From Trissonchulus latispiculum (lineage: Eukaryota > Nematoda > Enoplea > Enoplida > Ironidae), in NCBI GenBank assembly GCA_030248195.1, contig JASAND010022912.1, positions 105,690 to 169,689 on the forward strand: DNA of 64,000 nt, read 5' to 3'. Under the pieces are notes generated by a model. It was not told where the DNA came from. It saw nothing but the letters and a program-made list of their open reading frames with translations, and did not search any database. Shown here piece by piece: positions 44,642 through 57,200 of the stretch (positions are counted from its first letter, which is position 1; every line of letters begins with the position of its first letter). The position numbers were made by a program, and so were the translations under genes.

Positions 44642-46181
44642 TACTAATGTGATTCAAATAGAATTAGTTCATCGCGGTAAGGTAAATTTTAGCTTTAGAG
44701 CAGCAGACTACATTAATTTGGCAACACGTATCCAAATCACAAGCTACGAGCAATCAAACGGGATGCTTATACTCCCATTTTGCTCCAATCTCTGAAAATA
44801 AGTTGCTGAAGATTTTCTCGTCCGACACAAAAATCGACATTTTTCACTTTATTTCATGAATGGGATTATACAGATTAACACTTAAATGATGAAAAGTTCA
44901 ACGTAGTTTCCGTTACCTTGTGAACTGCAAACAAAAGCTAAAAGTTAAACTTTCCATCTGAACTGACACTGGTGATTTCTTTTGGAGATACCTAACTTGG
45001 ATAATTATTGAAGATTAAATACTTGGTATAGAAAAATGTAGAGGGCCAGAAAAATGTAGTCCGGGACAGGGAAGGCCCGGCTTTACATGGCCCGGCGAAA
45101 ACATTAAGACTGTTTAAAATTTAGAGATTCAACAAAGTTGTAAACTGCCAAGAATGCTATTTCTTGTTTTGTGTGCGCCTAGCGATAGCGAAGGTTTCAG
45201 AGTAAGCTTTCCGTTTTGTAAATTGGGCGCCTATCGGAGTATATATAGAGGGTTTCACAGCTATGTATGGTTCGGACCGCTTATAATTCTTTGAACCAAT
45301 TCAGGTCCCGCTTTCACCTGTTCTAGTGGAATCGTTCCTTTCCAGGACACTATTTTACAAAATATTTAAGTAAAGGGACTGAAAGTGGGTCACTTTTTGG
45401 AAACGTGCAAAGTAAACCAACCATAGCCAATCAGCTTATATCTGGCTCAAAATCAACCAATTATTTAATAGATGGGCGGGGATTGTTTCAGGCGTTCCGC
45501 GAATATAAACATAATTGTTTCACGTGATGTAACGGACTTGCTATACTCAAAACATTCTATATTGTGCTCACCGTCCAGCTTCCAGGGACAAAGGATTTTT
45601 GCAATCACGAAAAAATGAAGGGTGTGCGTGCACCTAGTGATGATTGCATCAGCTTATTTAGCATTGCAATTATTTTATGGAGCTGGAAATGAACCTAGAA
45701 TTGCCTTATGTATAATAGGAATCCTCCTCGACGAGATAATGATAATCTAAGTGATATACTTAACATAGATATTATTCCAACTTAGAAAAAACATTTATAG
45801 GACATTTAGTGTGAAGTGTGTTATTATATCTCTATTATCGGGAATACTTCAAACAGTAGATCAGGTCTAAATATAGGTCAGATGAAGTAAGCAAATCTCA
45901 AACTCATACCGTATGAAATCTTTGAAATTCTCAGCAGACACGAAAAGTCATTGGCTTGAGGAACTTATCTTGCCTTATTTCTGGTTTCAAAACATTATGA
46001 ATTACAATTTCGTGCAATATTACAAATTGTAATTGTCTGCTATATGAAAGCTGAGAAGTTTCGGTTCGGAAGCTTAATCATTTCGAAATTACCAGATATC
46101 GTCATTCATCACATTGAAGTTCCAGCAAGCCTGTTGTTTTTGCTAACAATTTGTTATTTTGTCAGAACAATTTGTTAAGAT
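44642..46181. other. Diverged remainder of copy 2, no gene
   Basis: 44642-45030 matches the receptor upstream region at lower identity. 45108-45703 matches 18866-19286, with an extra stretch at about 45365-45575. 45704-46181 has no match noticed in the window. No gene is recognised. Confidence 0.5.
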
Positions 46182-46535
46182 TAATATTTAGCTTGGGATA
46201 CGAGGTTGTCATTGAGCATGGCAGCCTAAGCACCTTTTAAGTTTTACGATTAACGAGGTCATGGATGCGTTGGGGCCTTTTCAAGAAAGTGTAGAGTTTC
46301 ACGTTTTACGATTAGGTCAAGGATGTATTGGGGGGTCTTTTCAAGGAAGTGTAGAGTATAGTTAAAATTAACTCGATCCTTTTCATGAAGGAATTAAAAG
46401 ACAAAATTGAAGCTTGAGTAGAGTTAAAGCGAGTTTAACCAGTTATTTTTAACTCTATTCTACTCTACTATTTCTTGAAAAGGCCCTTAGTTTGCCAGTT
46501 TTAGAGGAGAATGAGCGCAAGTATTTCTATGTAAA
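46182..46535. repeat. Uninterrupted counterpart of 27087-28112
   Basis: It contains a local tandem duplication of about 67 bp (TTTTACGATTA...GTGTAGAGT at about 46240 and 46305). It provides the empty site for the nested MITE and LTR. Confidence 0.75.
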
Positions 46536-46702
46536 CAAACACCTTCCCCATTACCACATGACTAGTTTTATTTTCCCCACCTCATTTCCGGGTTCAAAAA
46601 GGTATACTACTTTGTTAAAAGCAATGAAATAAAAACACATCTTCATCATATAATAGAATGGTAAGGTATGTAACAGTATCCTTTCCAAACAATTCAATTT
46701 GG

Positions 46703-48286
46703 AGATCTGATCCGACGATGTATGGCAGCTAGCTGCTATTTTAAAGAACTTTTAGAAGACTTTTAATGTTTTGCTTGGATCTCAGTTTTTGGCTTCCTCC
46801 TACGACGTACTCACCCAGTCCCTTGGGCTAATTTCAAATTGCATTTGTCTGGTCTGTGGGGATGAAGAGGCCTTGTTTCTGATTAGCGACGTCAAATCCA
46901 GAAAGAGATAATCCACCGCTACCGTCAGAATCAAATGAGTTCCAAACCCTTGGAGAAGCCTATGTCATGGATTCGCGATGAGCTCGGCTAAGTTTAACTA
47001 AATTCTTTGCGATTCACTGATACATATTATTAAGAAATCGCAAGTGTATTTGAAATAAGCAATGTGTTGAAATACGAGTTATAGAATTGGAGAAAGTGAA
47101 AAGTAATGTACACAGGACCCTGCGGGGAGGGGCGCCGGTTATTACTATTGCGGGCTGGGCAGAAACTCGCCATCTTCGAATGTATGGTCAACTTTCCTTA
47201 AGCGGGTTTCCACCGGTCTCGCTGACTGTTGCCCTTTTAGTGCAGGGTCCAGGGTCCTGTAATCTATACAGTAAGAGCTGAGACAACGATTGGTCGTTTT
47301 GCGATAGAGTTTTGCCTTATAGATTACAGATTAGTCCTACTTGTTTTAATCATTCCACTTTGCAGACTCTACAATCATGGAATCAGACGAAATAACCAAA
47401 CCTCCCACAGCAGCTACAAAAATCTAATAACCCGTGGACCCCTTTTTTTTTACTCCCCATGATTCTGACTGGACTAACAAAAACGAGATGTTGCAATCCA
47501 TTCCTACCCTGAATAAAAAGACAGCGCACCTGTTACTACAACGAGACGACTCATTCAGCAAACACCATAAGAAGCCTGCTCAAACAGTTACAATGATGAA
47601 ATTAGTCTAAAACAAAAAAACAAAAACCTATAACCTACAAAAAGGAAACCTATGTACTAAAATGGTATACAATGCTAGAAACTCCATTAAAACGTGTTTT
47701 TATACTGCGAAAACGTAGATTTCAGAGAAAACACAAATGTGAAACATAAAAAAGCAAAGGTGAAATTTTGAAAATCCTCAAAGGCACATCCGTTTTAAAA
47801 CGTGGGCACTGGTGGACAACATTTTAGAGCGTGGACATGTGGACATGTGCGGGCGGACGTGGGCAAGACCTGCGTGGACAAACGTGGACGTGGACACTGA
47901 AATTCTTGTCCACTTCCAACTCTGCCGGTGCTTGCCTACTTACTCTGGCTTAGTCACAATTTAGGCTTAAATATGAAATATCTGACACTCTTGAAGGCAA
48001 TTATATAGTCAGTGACTAATAGTCGTCAGTGTTAAGGAACCAGACCAGTTAAACTTCCGCGTCGCGTACCAGCCAGCCGTCCCACCACTGTTTCACCGCT
48101 TAGTTGACAGTTTAATTTTAAATTAAATTCTACCCAGTCATCTATTTCTATAGGACCAGCGCCGGTCGCAAAACTTTCCAGCTGCCTATATGCGTACAAG
48201 TATATAAGTATAACTAGGAGTTTGTAATAGGATATAACTAAGAACACATGTATATACACAACCTATAATAGCAGTACACTTTATTT
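46703..48286. other. Intergenic DNA, no gene seen
   Basis: The only notable sequence is a GTGGAC-rich degenerate simple repeat at about 47797-47905 and a small inverted repeat around AGGACCCTG (47110 and 47246-47262). Short open frames lack support. Confidence 0.45.
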
Positions 48287-48294
48287 ACACAAAC

Positions 48295-49399
48295 CAGAGA
48301 TGAAACCGGGTCACCGGGTCACCGGGTCAGTTCGGGTCACTATATTGACCGGGTCACCGGGTCAGGAGCTCTGACCCGGTCTTGACCCGGTATTTTTGGT
48401 TGTGGTGAAGTTTTTGACTGTTAAAGAATATTTTTCAAAATTTTCACCAGTTTTTACCACCTGAAAACTTCAATAGTTCAAAAACTAGCAATGGAATAAA
48501 TATATACTACACTTAATAGTCCAGTTTTATTAAATGCTTGTCGCTGTCCTGTCGTCATAATATTTGTACTTCCCTGTGAAGCTTGGATCTAGTTTTGAAG
48601 CAATGATTTCCTTGGATTTTAACTAGAAAAATGAAAATTAGTACATGGACCGATGGACCTAACTCCTGAGAGTCCAAAATCTGTATTTTAAAATCTGAGA
48701 TTTTCCATGCCCGATCAAATGTAGGTGACATAATGTATGGCGAATGTAGGTGCACAGCTGCTATCACATTTTGGAGTGGGGAGAGGGGTCAGACTACGTG
48801 GATTTCAAATTCGGGTAAGTAGGAAAATCTCAGCAAAGTTTCACTCACTTTGAGTTTTGATTTGGATTTTTCCTTATTGTTATGAATATATTTAGGGACT
48901 AGTGGATTTTGGTTTGATTTTATTTGTGGCATATATTTCCAAATCCTAGCCATAAGGAAGAATAATTCTAAAGAATCTACTCTGAGTGAAAGTCTCAAAT
49001 AAAATATTTTAATACTGTAATAATGAAATACAAACGTGTTTTAATTAGAATTAAATTGTTTGATTTTGAATGATGTGCTAAACTTTGTCAGAGTCTTTTG
49101 TTCCAAACTGATTCAACAAGTTATGTAGTTCACTTCATAAGTTTTAATTCAGTTTTAAGCCAGTTTAATACTTACAATATTTACTACCCAAAGTTGCTTT
49201 AAGGAAAGCAAAACTTTTGCCCAACTTCTTATTTTAGAAGCCAAAAATGTCTAAAAAGATCAAAAACACCCACAGCACCCAACTATAAAGAATTTTAATT
49301 TTTCCAAGCTTAAACCTGAATTTTTAAAAATACCGGGTCACCGGGTCAGGGGTCGACCGGGTCACCGGGTCAGTAAATAGTGACCCGGTTTCATCTCTG
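48295..49399. mobile_element. Non-autonomous hAT element, 1105 bp
   Basis: The terminal inverted repeats are CAGAGATGAAACCGGGTCAC at 48295-48314 and its exact reverse complement at 49380-49399. The perfect 8 bp target duplication is ACACAAAC (48287-48294, 49400-49407). The CAGNG start and 8 bp duplication are diagnostic of hAT. Both subterminal regions carry tandem ACCGGGTC units (three or more on the left, four on the right). No transposase frame is present, so it depends on another element. Confidence 0.95.
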
Positions 49400-49498
49400 A
49401 CACAAACCAGTTGCATGGTAACAAACACATAGTTCAGAAAAACAATAACAAATCATGAAGAAATAAAACCAGGATTTCTTCAGAAACCAATCCATTTT

Positions 49499-50454
49499 TC
49501 AGCTTTTGGTCCGGCGACCTGACGGCACTGATTGAGAAGGCGGACTGGCAGGTCTACTGGACGAGGTGTCCACAGAACTTTCGCTCAACTTCCGGTCCTT
49601 TCGATCAGATCCGGCGATACCGGGAATTCCCGGATTTCCGGCGGGCGGATTGGATTCGGCTAGAACCGAATCACCGGACAAGATGTCGACGGAGGCCGCA
49701 GTCTGGCTGTTGTTCACCTCCTCTTCTTTGGCATGAAGCAGCTGGCCGAAATCGCCCTCCGGGAGGAAGAAATCACACTCCTTGTTGGGAAAGGGCAAGA
49801 TCTCAGATTCATGTAAAGCCTAAAATAAAGCACAAACTGATCAGATTTTCAACAGAAGAAACCATTTAGAGCTGCTTGAAAAAAGCAAAAATCAACCTAA
49901 GGCAGGCCATCTACACACTCGGACGGAAACAGGATAACGGACATTCAATATCAATGGCACATACCTTAAGTGGAAAACGTTGAAGTTGGCGCAAGACAAG
50001 CCAAGGAAAAACTGAAACTGATTTACCTAAGCCACACACTTAAAACAGGTTAGAATGCGTTTATTCCAGTTACACAGATTAGAAAAAACATCTATGCTCC
50101 CCTCTCAGGAGTTGTTTTCAAACGTGAAGAGATGGAAAAATCACAAAAACTTCCCCATCCAGAAATACAAACTTTTACAGTACCACTTTACAACAACAGG
50201 ACCCCCACCTGCATTTCATACAGTCTCGCCAGATAGGCCCAGATCTGATCCGTGGTGAGATCTGGGCGAGCTCCGCCTTCGGTCATCAGGGCATGAATGG
50301 ACAGCATCTGAAAGTGTCGATTCACACCCACCGGTTTGTGACAGCAAACCGCTGAGAAGAGCTGAATTTCGTCCTCAACGGACCAGGGATCCGGTTTCGG
50401 AGATTTTTCGGGACTTCCAGAGGCCGGAGATTCGGTCTGCTTCAATTCCGGCAT
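49499..50454 (-). CDS. MRGBP: MRG/MORF4L-binding protein (Eaf7 family), two coding exons
   Basis: The coding exons are 50454-50209 and 49819-49499, joined in phase 0 (ATGCAG|GTGGGG to TTTTAG|GCTTTA), giving 188 residues. The start MPEL at 50454 places 28 residues before the conserved region. Family hallmarks are WSVEDEIQLFSAVCCHKP, then VGVNRHFQM (near-invariant in animals), then IWAYLARLYEMQALHESEILPFP across the splice site. The acidic and Ser/Pro-rich tail (ESSVDTSSSRPASPPSQS) ends in basic GRRTKS. Human MRGBP is about 204 residues, so this looks complete. MRGBP is a subunit of the TIP60/NuA4 histone acetyltransferase complex in the nucleus and binds MRG15-type proteins. A 5' untranslated exon is likely because acceptor-like TAG sites lie just before the ATG. 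Confidence 0.95.
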
Positions 50455-53400
50455 TTGGCTATAAAATCTAAAAATAGACAAATGATGATGTTAATTCGGT
50501 TTTCCCATAATTAGGTAAAGCCAGCACATTGTAAAGGGTTTTGTTGTTGCCAATAAACGATAAATTTGAATTAACAAAAAGAATCACAGGTCCTAGAGTG
50601 TGCGCATGTCAACCTCATCCCTAACTCGCTCATTCCCTAAACAACTACAGCAGGCGCCGGCAATCTATTAAGTACCGTGAGTTTACTTTTTGTAACAAAA
50701 TTATAGGTTTGACAAAAACAGAGAAGACAAAATTTCAAGAAATGTACACAACGAGTTGAAACAAAATTACTTGTACAAAAGAGGGGGTTCTACAAAATAC
50801 TACAACGAAATACAGAAGAAACAAACCCAAAATCCTGTTGCTAGACTAAATCGGGGTCCCCAACCCAAGGCAACGTGGTCGCAGAATCCTAAGGGAGAGG
50901 TGACACTAAACACCCGACCTCCCGACACAGAGAAACTTTCAAGACTGACTGAGCGAGCGCTCAATTTCAATGGCGGATCAAATTAGCTAAGGAACCGAGG
51001 TTCCTACACGAGAGTACAATTTTTCATTTATCGTTCATAAAGATAACACTTCATTTTAAGTAATTTTGATGAAAATCAGAGAATATCAGAAAATAGTTCA
51101 CAACATGTTCAAAGGAATATACAGTGAAAAAGAAATAGGAAAATACAGTAAAAACGAAATAGAAAAAACAAACTGCTATAATTCATTGGGTGAGCCACCA
51201 CAAGGACTCGTGAAAGACGCTGGGGATGCAAATATTCGAATATTTTTTATCAGGATAAGACCCAATTTGAAAAAATATCCAAATTCCGTTTATATTTCAA
51301 AGTAAAAAGTTCGCAAATTTCTGACAAAAATTAAATGTTGAAAATATGCTGCAAAACTTCTGCTGAAAATTTTGTAGAAATCAAGACTGCAGCTTGGCTG
51401 TAGATAGCAGGCTACGCTACAGCGCACCAAAAAATTGACGAATTGAAATTGTAACTGTGAAACGAAAAATTTTCTTGAACGTTAATTAATAGATTGATAA
51501 CCGGATATCCGATATAAAAATGCCCGGTCCCATCCCTTGCTCGGACATATACTCTAGATTGGAGAAAATTCTCCAGTCGGGCAGTAGACTAGCAGTAGAT
51601 TTTAAGTTGGAGTTTAGCACATTAAAAAATCCTAGGTTCGGACATCTAGAAAATACTGATCTCAGGCACGACAACCAGCCAAGAACAGAGTTTACGACTA
51701 GAAAAGCCAGAGCGAAACTGCAACAACGCAACGTTCCGCATCTAAACTCAAAATCGCAACATTGCATCAGTGAAGCAAACGGTTGGAGTGAGCACGTTAC
51801 GACCATATATACCTGTATATTTACTTTTTAAGGCTCCCTCCGGTAGAAAATAAACATTAGTATTGTGGAAATACAAAGAGCTCCGCTGGTGACTATGTAG
51901 TAGCCTCACAGGAACACTTTTGTAAAAACAACAATATATATTTGGCTGAAATTTCCACACCTCTTGAAATAAGTAACTACAAAAATTCACCTAAACTACT
52001 GTGGCAGTAAGGAGGTAAACCGCAACGCAAACCTATATACTTTCATTCGAAAAAATTATTTATTAACAATAAATAGCTTCAACCTAAATATTTGTGGAAT
52101 TAAAGCGAGAGGGGATTATAGATCCCGATTTCCGAATACGACGAGTTAAAGCCAAAGCGAAAATCGAATTACGAATCTAAACCGTTCCATACACAGAAAT
52201 AGCATTTAAGCCGAAAATAATGGGAGCACGGTTACTTGTTTGATTGACCAAGACGAGAAATCGTTTCGAGAACTGCAACTACACACTTAAAATCAAAGCT
52301 TAAAAAGGATAAAACACTTTAATCCTGCACCTAGATTCATCATCACGGGTCACTACATTCAATCCAGTATGCTGAATTTATTTACCATATAATATGCTGG
52401 CAAGATAATAACAGAAACTACTACTGACGGCTACACAAGGCAAATTAAACTAAAAACTAACAAAGGCTAAAAAATGCTAACATATGAAATGGATAATTAT
52501 ATACAAGGAAAGAAAGCAAAAACATTGAGCTGGTTTGCGGCTGAAGACAAGACCTCTAGCTTAATTCTAATTCTTTGCAAGCAAGAAGTTTCTTAATGAC
52601 CTATCCAAATGCCCAATTTCACGAAACCACCCAAGATTCCTCAAAGTTCTTGGATTATTCCAAAACAGACACTACCAACAAAAATTGAAGAATCTCGACC
52701 ATGTCCTACAACTTAATCCCATCTAGAGTTACATTTGAACAGTTAAACTCAGTCCCAATCCGTTTTACTAACGAAATCAAAGAAGATAAACAGGTAATTT
52801 TTAATTCGAATTCTTAACCAAATTAAGACATTGAAAATGTTATTATAACGGCAGCGCAGAAATTTAGTGGGCTAGCTCTGGGAGGTCCTGCGAAAGCTAA
52901 TTACAAACTTAGGTCAATCAGTAATTTTGACGACTAAGTTATCGGTTTATTGTGAAATATATATACTCTGTATGTACACAAACCTACAAAAAACAGGAAA
53001 ACAGAAACACTAACCATAATTAAGGGCGGAATACAGTTACACAACAGCTTAAAAAATACCGCAATCCACAAAAACACACAGTGGCAAACTGAGGCGAACA
53101 AAGCACAATTTGAGCAGTTACACGGCAAGAAAGGATAAACGGAATGCAGTAAGCTGAAGAAATTAAGGACGACATTTGAAGAAATTTATAATTTAATGGT
53201 AAACCAATAAACTTTAGACGCAAAATTTATTTCCTAAACCTTCCCTAGTTTTTGGAACCGGACTGGACCTTCTTTTGCATCGGCTGTCTGCCCGAAAACC
53301 CGGTTGGGCAGCAGGTCTATCAATCTACACCATTAGCTAACATATGACACTGAAAGAGCAGATGAAATCAGACCAAAGCAAGTTTAGGTAATCGACTTTA

Positions 53401-54290
53401 CATAGTAGTAAACCTAGCCCAGATTTATAAGACAGGGATATGAAGCAAAAGGCCATTTAACAGTTCAAATAATTTTAAATGAAAAATTCGTTCCATTTGT
53501 GACAGACAGCACTCTAAAATTTGCCAGTTTGCCTAAAATTCGGCCGGCCGCCAAAGCACTAGATGGCATGCCCAGGGTAAGGCAGAGGCTTGGTGGCCGG
53601 CCATTCTCAAACACTACCTATCCGTCTTAAACCTAACCTACAAGACACGTACATGTAATTGTAAAGAGAGATGTAAAGGATGAACGCCGAAACAACAAGA
53701 AAACAGGTAGAAACATCTAATATAACAGTTACATTAATGCGTTGTATATATACTGTACGGATTCGTAGAAGTCTGACTAAAAACCAAAAACTGTACATGA
53801 GCAAATAAATTGACCAAAAACAATACCCACAGGATAAGTCAAGAAAATGACAGACTTAAAAACTATATATATATATATATCTATCTACTTTCAAATTTCA
53901 TACCGTTAAAATCACCAAACTAGAAATTCACAAAAAATAACCGTAAACCGTCCAGGTACCCGAAACTACGAACAAACATTGGAAAAAACAAAAACAAATT
54001 AGCAGCAACAACAGCAACAGCAAAACAAGTCAACAAAACATAGCTTCAAGTTTCATCAGTCAACCAACAGTGCAAGCAAAGCAATTGTATCAGTAATTAC
54101 ATAAACACAGACATTAATGCAATTAGCATATAGTTGATACACGATTTACGTTACATTACAATAAAATTTTATTTGCCATAGAAACTGACAGAACACAACA
54201 CAACAGAATAGAACTTTCTTGGAAAGATTTCTTCATCAATCTGTCACAAAAAATTGATACAGAAAATCAATGGAGCAGTGGTCTGATTTT
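50455..54290. other. Interval between MRGBP and the Deltex gene
   Basis: No exon is recognised. The overlapping frames at 51486-51831 (about 100 codons on each strand) have no domain I know. A TA microsatellite lies at about 53863-53882. The upstream part should contain the MRGBP promoter and first exon, and the distal part the Deltex 3' UTR. Confidence 0.45.
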
Positions 54291-57200
54291 TCAGCCATCC
54301 AACTGATCGGATCTATCCGAGACCATATTTCGATAGATGCCAAAACTGTTCAGCTTTTCCTCCACACGCTTCAGATAGTCGGACCAGTAGTCTTCCCTGA
54401 AATAGAGCTACTACTGACTACAATAGAGATAACTACAATACTCGTAGAATGTAGCGAAAAATTTTGTACAAGTAACAAAAATGCTCCGCACAAAAGAGGA
54501 TAATATATATGTGTGTTGGCTGTGTCTATATTATATCCTTTACATTCCGGTTGAAGAAGTAAAGACAAAAGTTTCATAGGCACGTGACGTTATTTGGCAC
54601 AGCACGTTTGGGTGGGTGGCTCCATGACAAAAGTTCGCATAGGACTTTCATTTGACACAAATTTGACGACTTTTGAAAAATTTTATTTTTGACCCAAAAT
54701 CGCCTAAGTCACCACCCCACCCCACCACAGCACTCTACAGCCACTTTGGGTATGCAGTTCTATGACAAAAGTTGCTCATCTCACTTAGGGCTTTCAATTG
54801 ATACCAAATTTGACCACTTTTGAAAAATTTTATTTTCGACCACTTGACCCTCCACCCGACTGACCCTTCAAACGGCAAACTGGAACCAGCCCAGCAATAT
54901 AGGCATGTCGGACGGCAAAACGGATACCGGGAATGAGCTGGGCACACCAGAAAACCCCTATAGACAGAGTTTTGACGGACCAGGTAGAGCCTACCATGGA
55001 CCTCCAGAAAGCGGTTTCCGACTTGACCCTCCTGACGGCAAAGTGGAACTAGCCCAGCAAGATGGGTAAGTGTTACGGTAAAACTGACTGCGGGAATCGA
55101 TTCTCCGTGCCAGAAAATCATTGTATGGAAGGTCTGAGTTTTTACAGTTGAATAGATGGCGAGAAATTTCGATTTTTCCTTTTTTCGAATTTTCGCCATT
55201 TTTGACGGGTCACTGTGGTCGCTAGGGAAGTGATAGAGAAACGCAACCTGGACCGTTAGTTAGTTCAATATATGTAATTTCTGAATATAAAAAGAAATCA
55301 GCTCCAGCTCGTAACGTTCGACCTGAGCAACGACCACAAAAATGGTCACTTTTCGCTATGAGCCGACTTTGCGGCGCCACTGCGGCGCTGTGGCGCAGCT
55401 GCGGCGCAAAAAAGTTATGATTCTTAAATTCTTTAGAGGGTACTACTAGACCCTATAGCCCTTTAGGTTGGCCCATCGCTGCAGTTTACGTGAAAACGGC
55501 GAACATTATGTACAATACAACCATCAAATAGGAGAAACCGGGAAAAAACATCGCCGCCTTAACCGGTCCGGGGCGCAACTTTTTAACGGTAAGTGATACG
55601 GGGCTGAAACTTCACAGATATACTAAACTCGATGTGCTCTACAATTTGCGCATGAAATCTGCGCAGGATCTGCGCAGGATTTTGCGCAGCTTATTTTACA
55701 CTGTCTCCAGCCACTTCTCACACATATTATAGGGGTCGCTGCCGCGACCCCTATGATATTGATTCACGACACATTCCAAGAAAACATATAAACTGTTACA
55801 GAAGAAAAATATACCATAAAGCATAAAGCATGGTTTATTAACGAAGGATTCAGCTACATCTTAACCCGTTTAACCTCCTTTTAACTACCCGCACGATAAA
55901 AGCCCTTTCTTGTAAATTACGAACAGCATAGAAGAGATTGACTTAAAAAGCTTAAAGATAACATCTACACGACGTGGTACGTACGTTAGCCCAGCCTTCA
56001 GATTAGAGACATGCTCCAGTCCGGTCCAGTCCAGGGTCCACAGAAACCCGGACCCGGGCGCCGGGGGTCGAAAGGAAAAGACCAGACGATTCTCAAAGGC
56101 AATCTCCAGCATTCCCATGATCAGGGCGCCTTCGGCCGTCTTGGGCAGATAGGCATGACGAAAGGTGCCCATGTAGGACGAGCCAGGGTCGGGGGCATTT
56201 CTCTGGAAAAGAAGACGAGGAAGATGAAATTAAAGTTTTTCAAAAAAAACAGAAAATACAAGGCAACTCGTAAAGAATCAATGTACAAAATTGTTGCGTG
56301 TAAAAGACATCCTCCAATAATATTATGAACGTGAACATTTTTTCCAATCATTCTTCAACTATTTCTACCAAAAAAAGCCATGAAGATATCCATAATTCTA
56401 ATTACGTATGAACGACGATGCTTTCTACAAAAAAATCAACTCCTCCTACTACAAGCATTTACCAAATCTGTAGCTTCTGGAATCTTTTCAGGGAATTAAA
56501 CGAGGGAAAGTCAAGCTCAAGTGGTGTAAAGGGAGGTCCATTTTTGGTCATGTTTTCTTTCTCTGATCTCGCTGAAATTTTCCATTTTTATTGTCCAACG
56601 ATATATGTTAACGAGTTTTAAAAATTAATGTCGTAAATCTTACGGCTATTGAGTTATTTCACCTCAAAGTTGAGATCTCATGTCTTAAACAAAATTAATT
56701 AAAAAGGAAAAGGAAATTAAAAAGTTATTACTTTTCGCGTGCGCCAAAGAAACCTCACGAATGGCAAAATATCAAGCACCAAGCGTCCAAGCTTAATATC
56801 ATTATCTATGTTCATGTTTTTCAAGTATTAAAATTTGATACTTTACTCTTTCCTGAAAAGGCCCCTAAAAGCCAATCCCCAACTACTCTCCAGTTTAATC
56901 ATTATTTTTAGTACCAAGAAAACTTGATCTTACCCCCTGCAGTCCACCAGGAAACTCATAGTGAACCTTATACCATTCAGCCCAGGACACATTTTTCAGT
57001 CGTCGGTGCACCGTTTCACACCACATATTGCCCTGTGGGGGCTGGGTGCCCTGCTGTATACCGTAGGGCTTTCGGCACTTGGGGCAGAGGAGGGGCACCT
57101 CCGACTGCCGCCCTTCCAGACACTCTTCGTGGAACCGGTGCCCACAGACGGGCAGATAGACCAGGGCAAGGCCGGGCGGGGGCTGGACCTCCGGGGGAAA

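Larger units (their letters stand above)
37138..46702. repeat. Segmental duplication, copy 2 (compact)
   Basis: Collinear with 8423-35822 but without the lectin gene, foldback element, CR1-like element, palindrome, nested MITE/LTR and hairpin-rich block. It has its own 655 bp MITE (41340-41994). A short unmatched stretch, 45031-45107, replaces the lectin interval. Homology ends at CAATTCAATTT (46702). Confidence 0.85.

Noticed and set aside
54735..55199. 154-codon minus-strand open frame in Deltex intron 7
   Set aside because: It spans tandem repeats, shows no domain, and is not needed: exons 7 and 8 join in phase without it.
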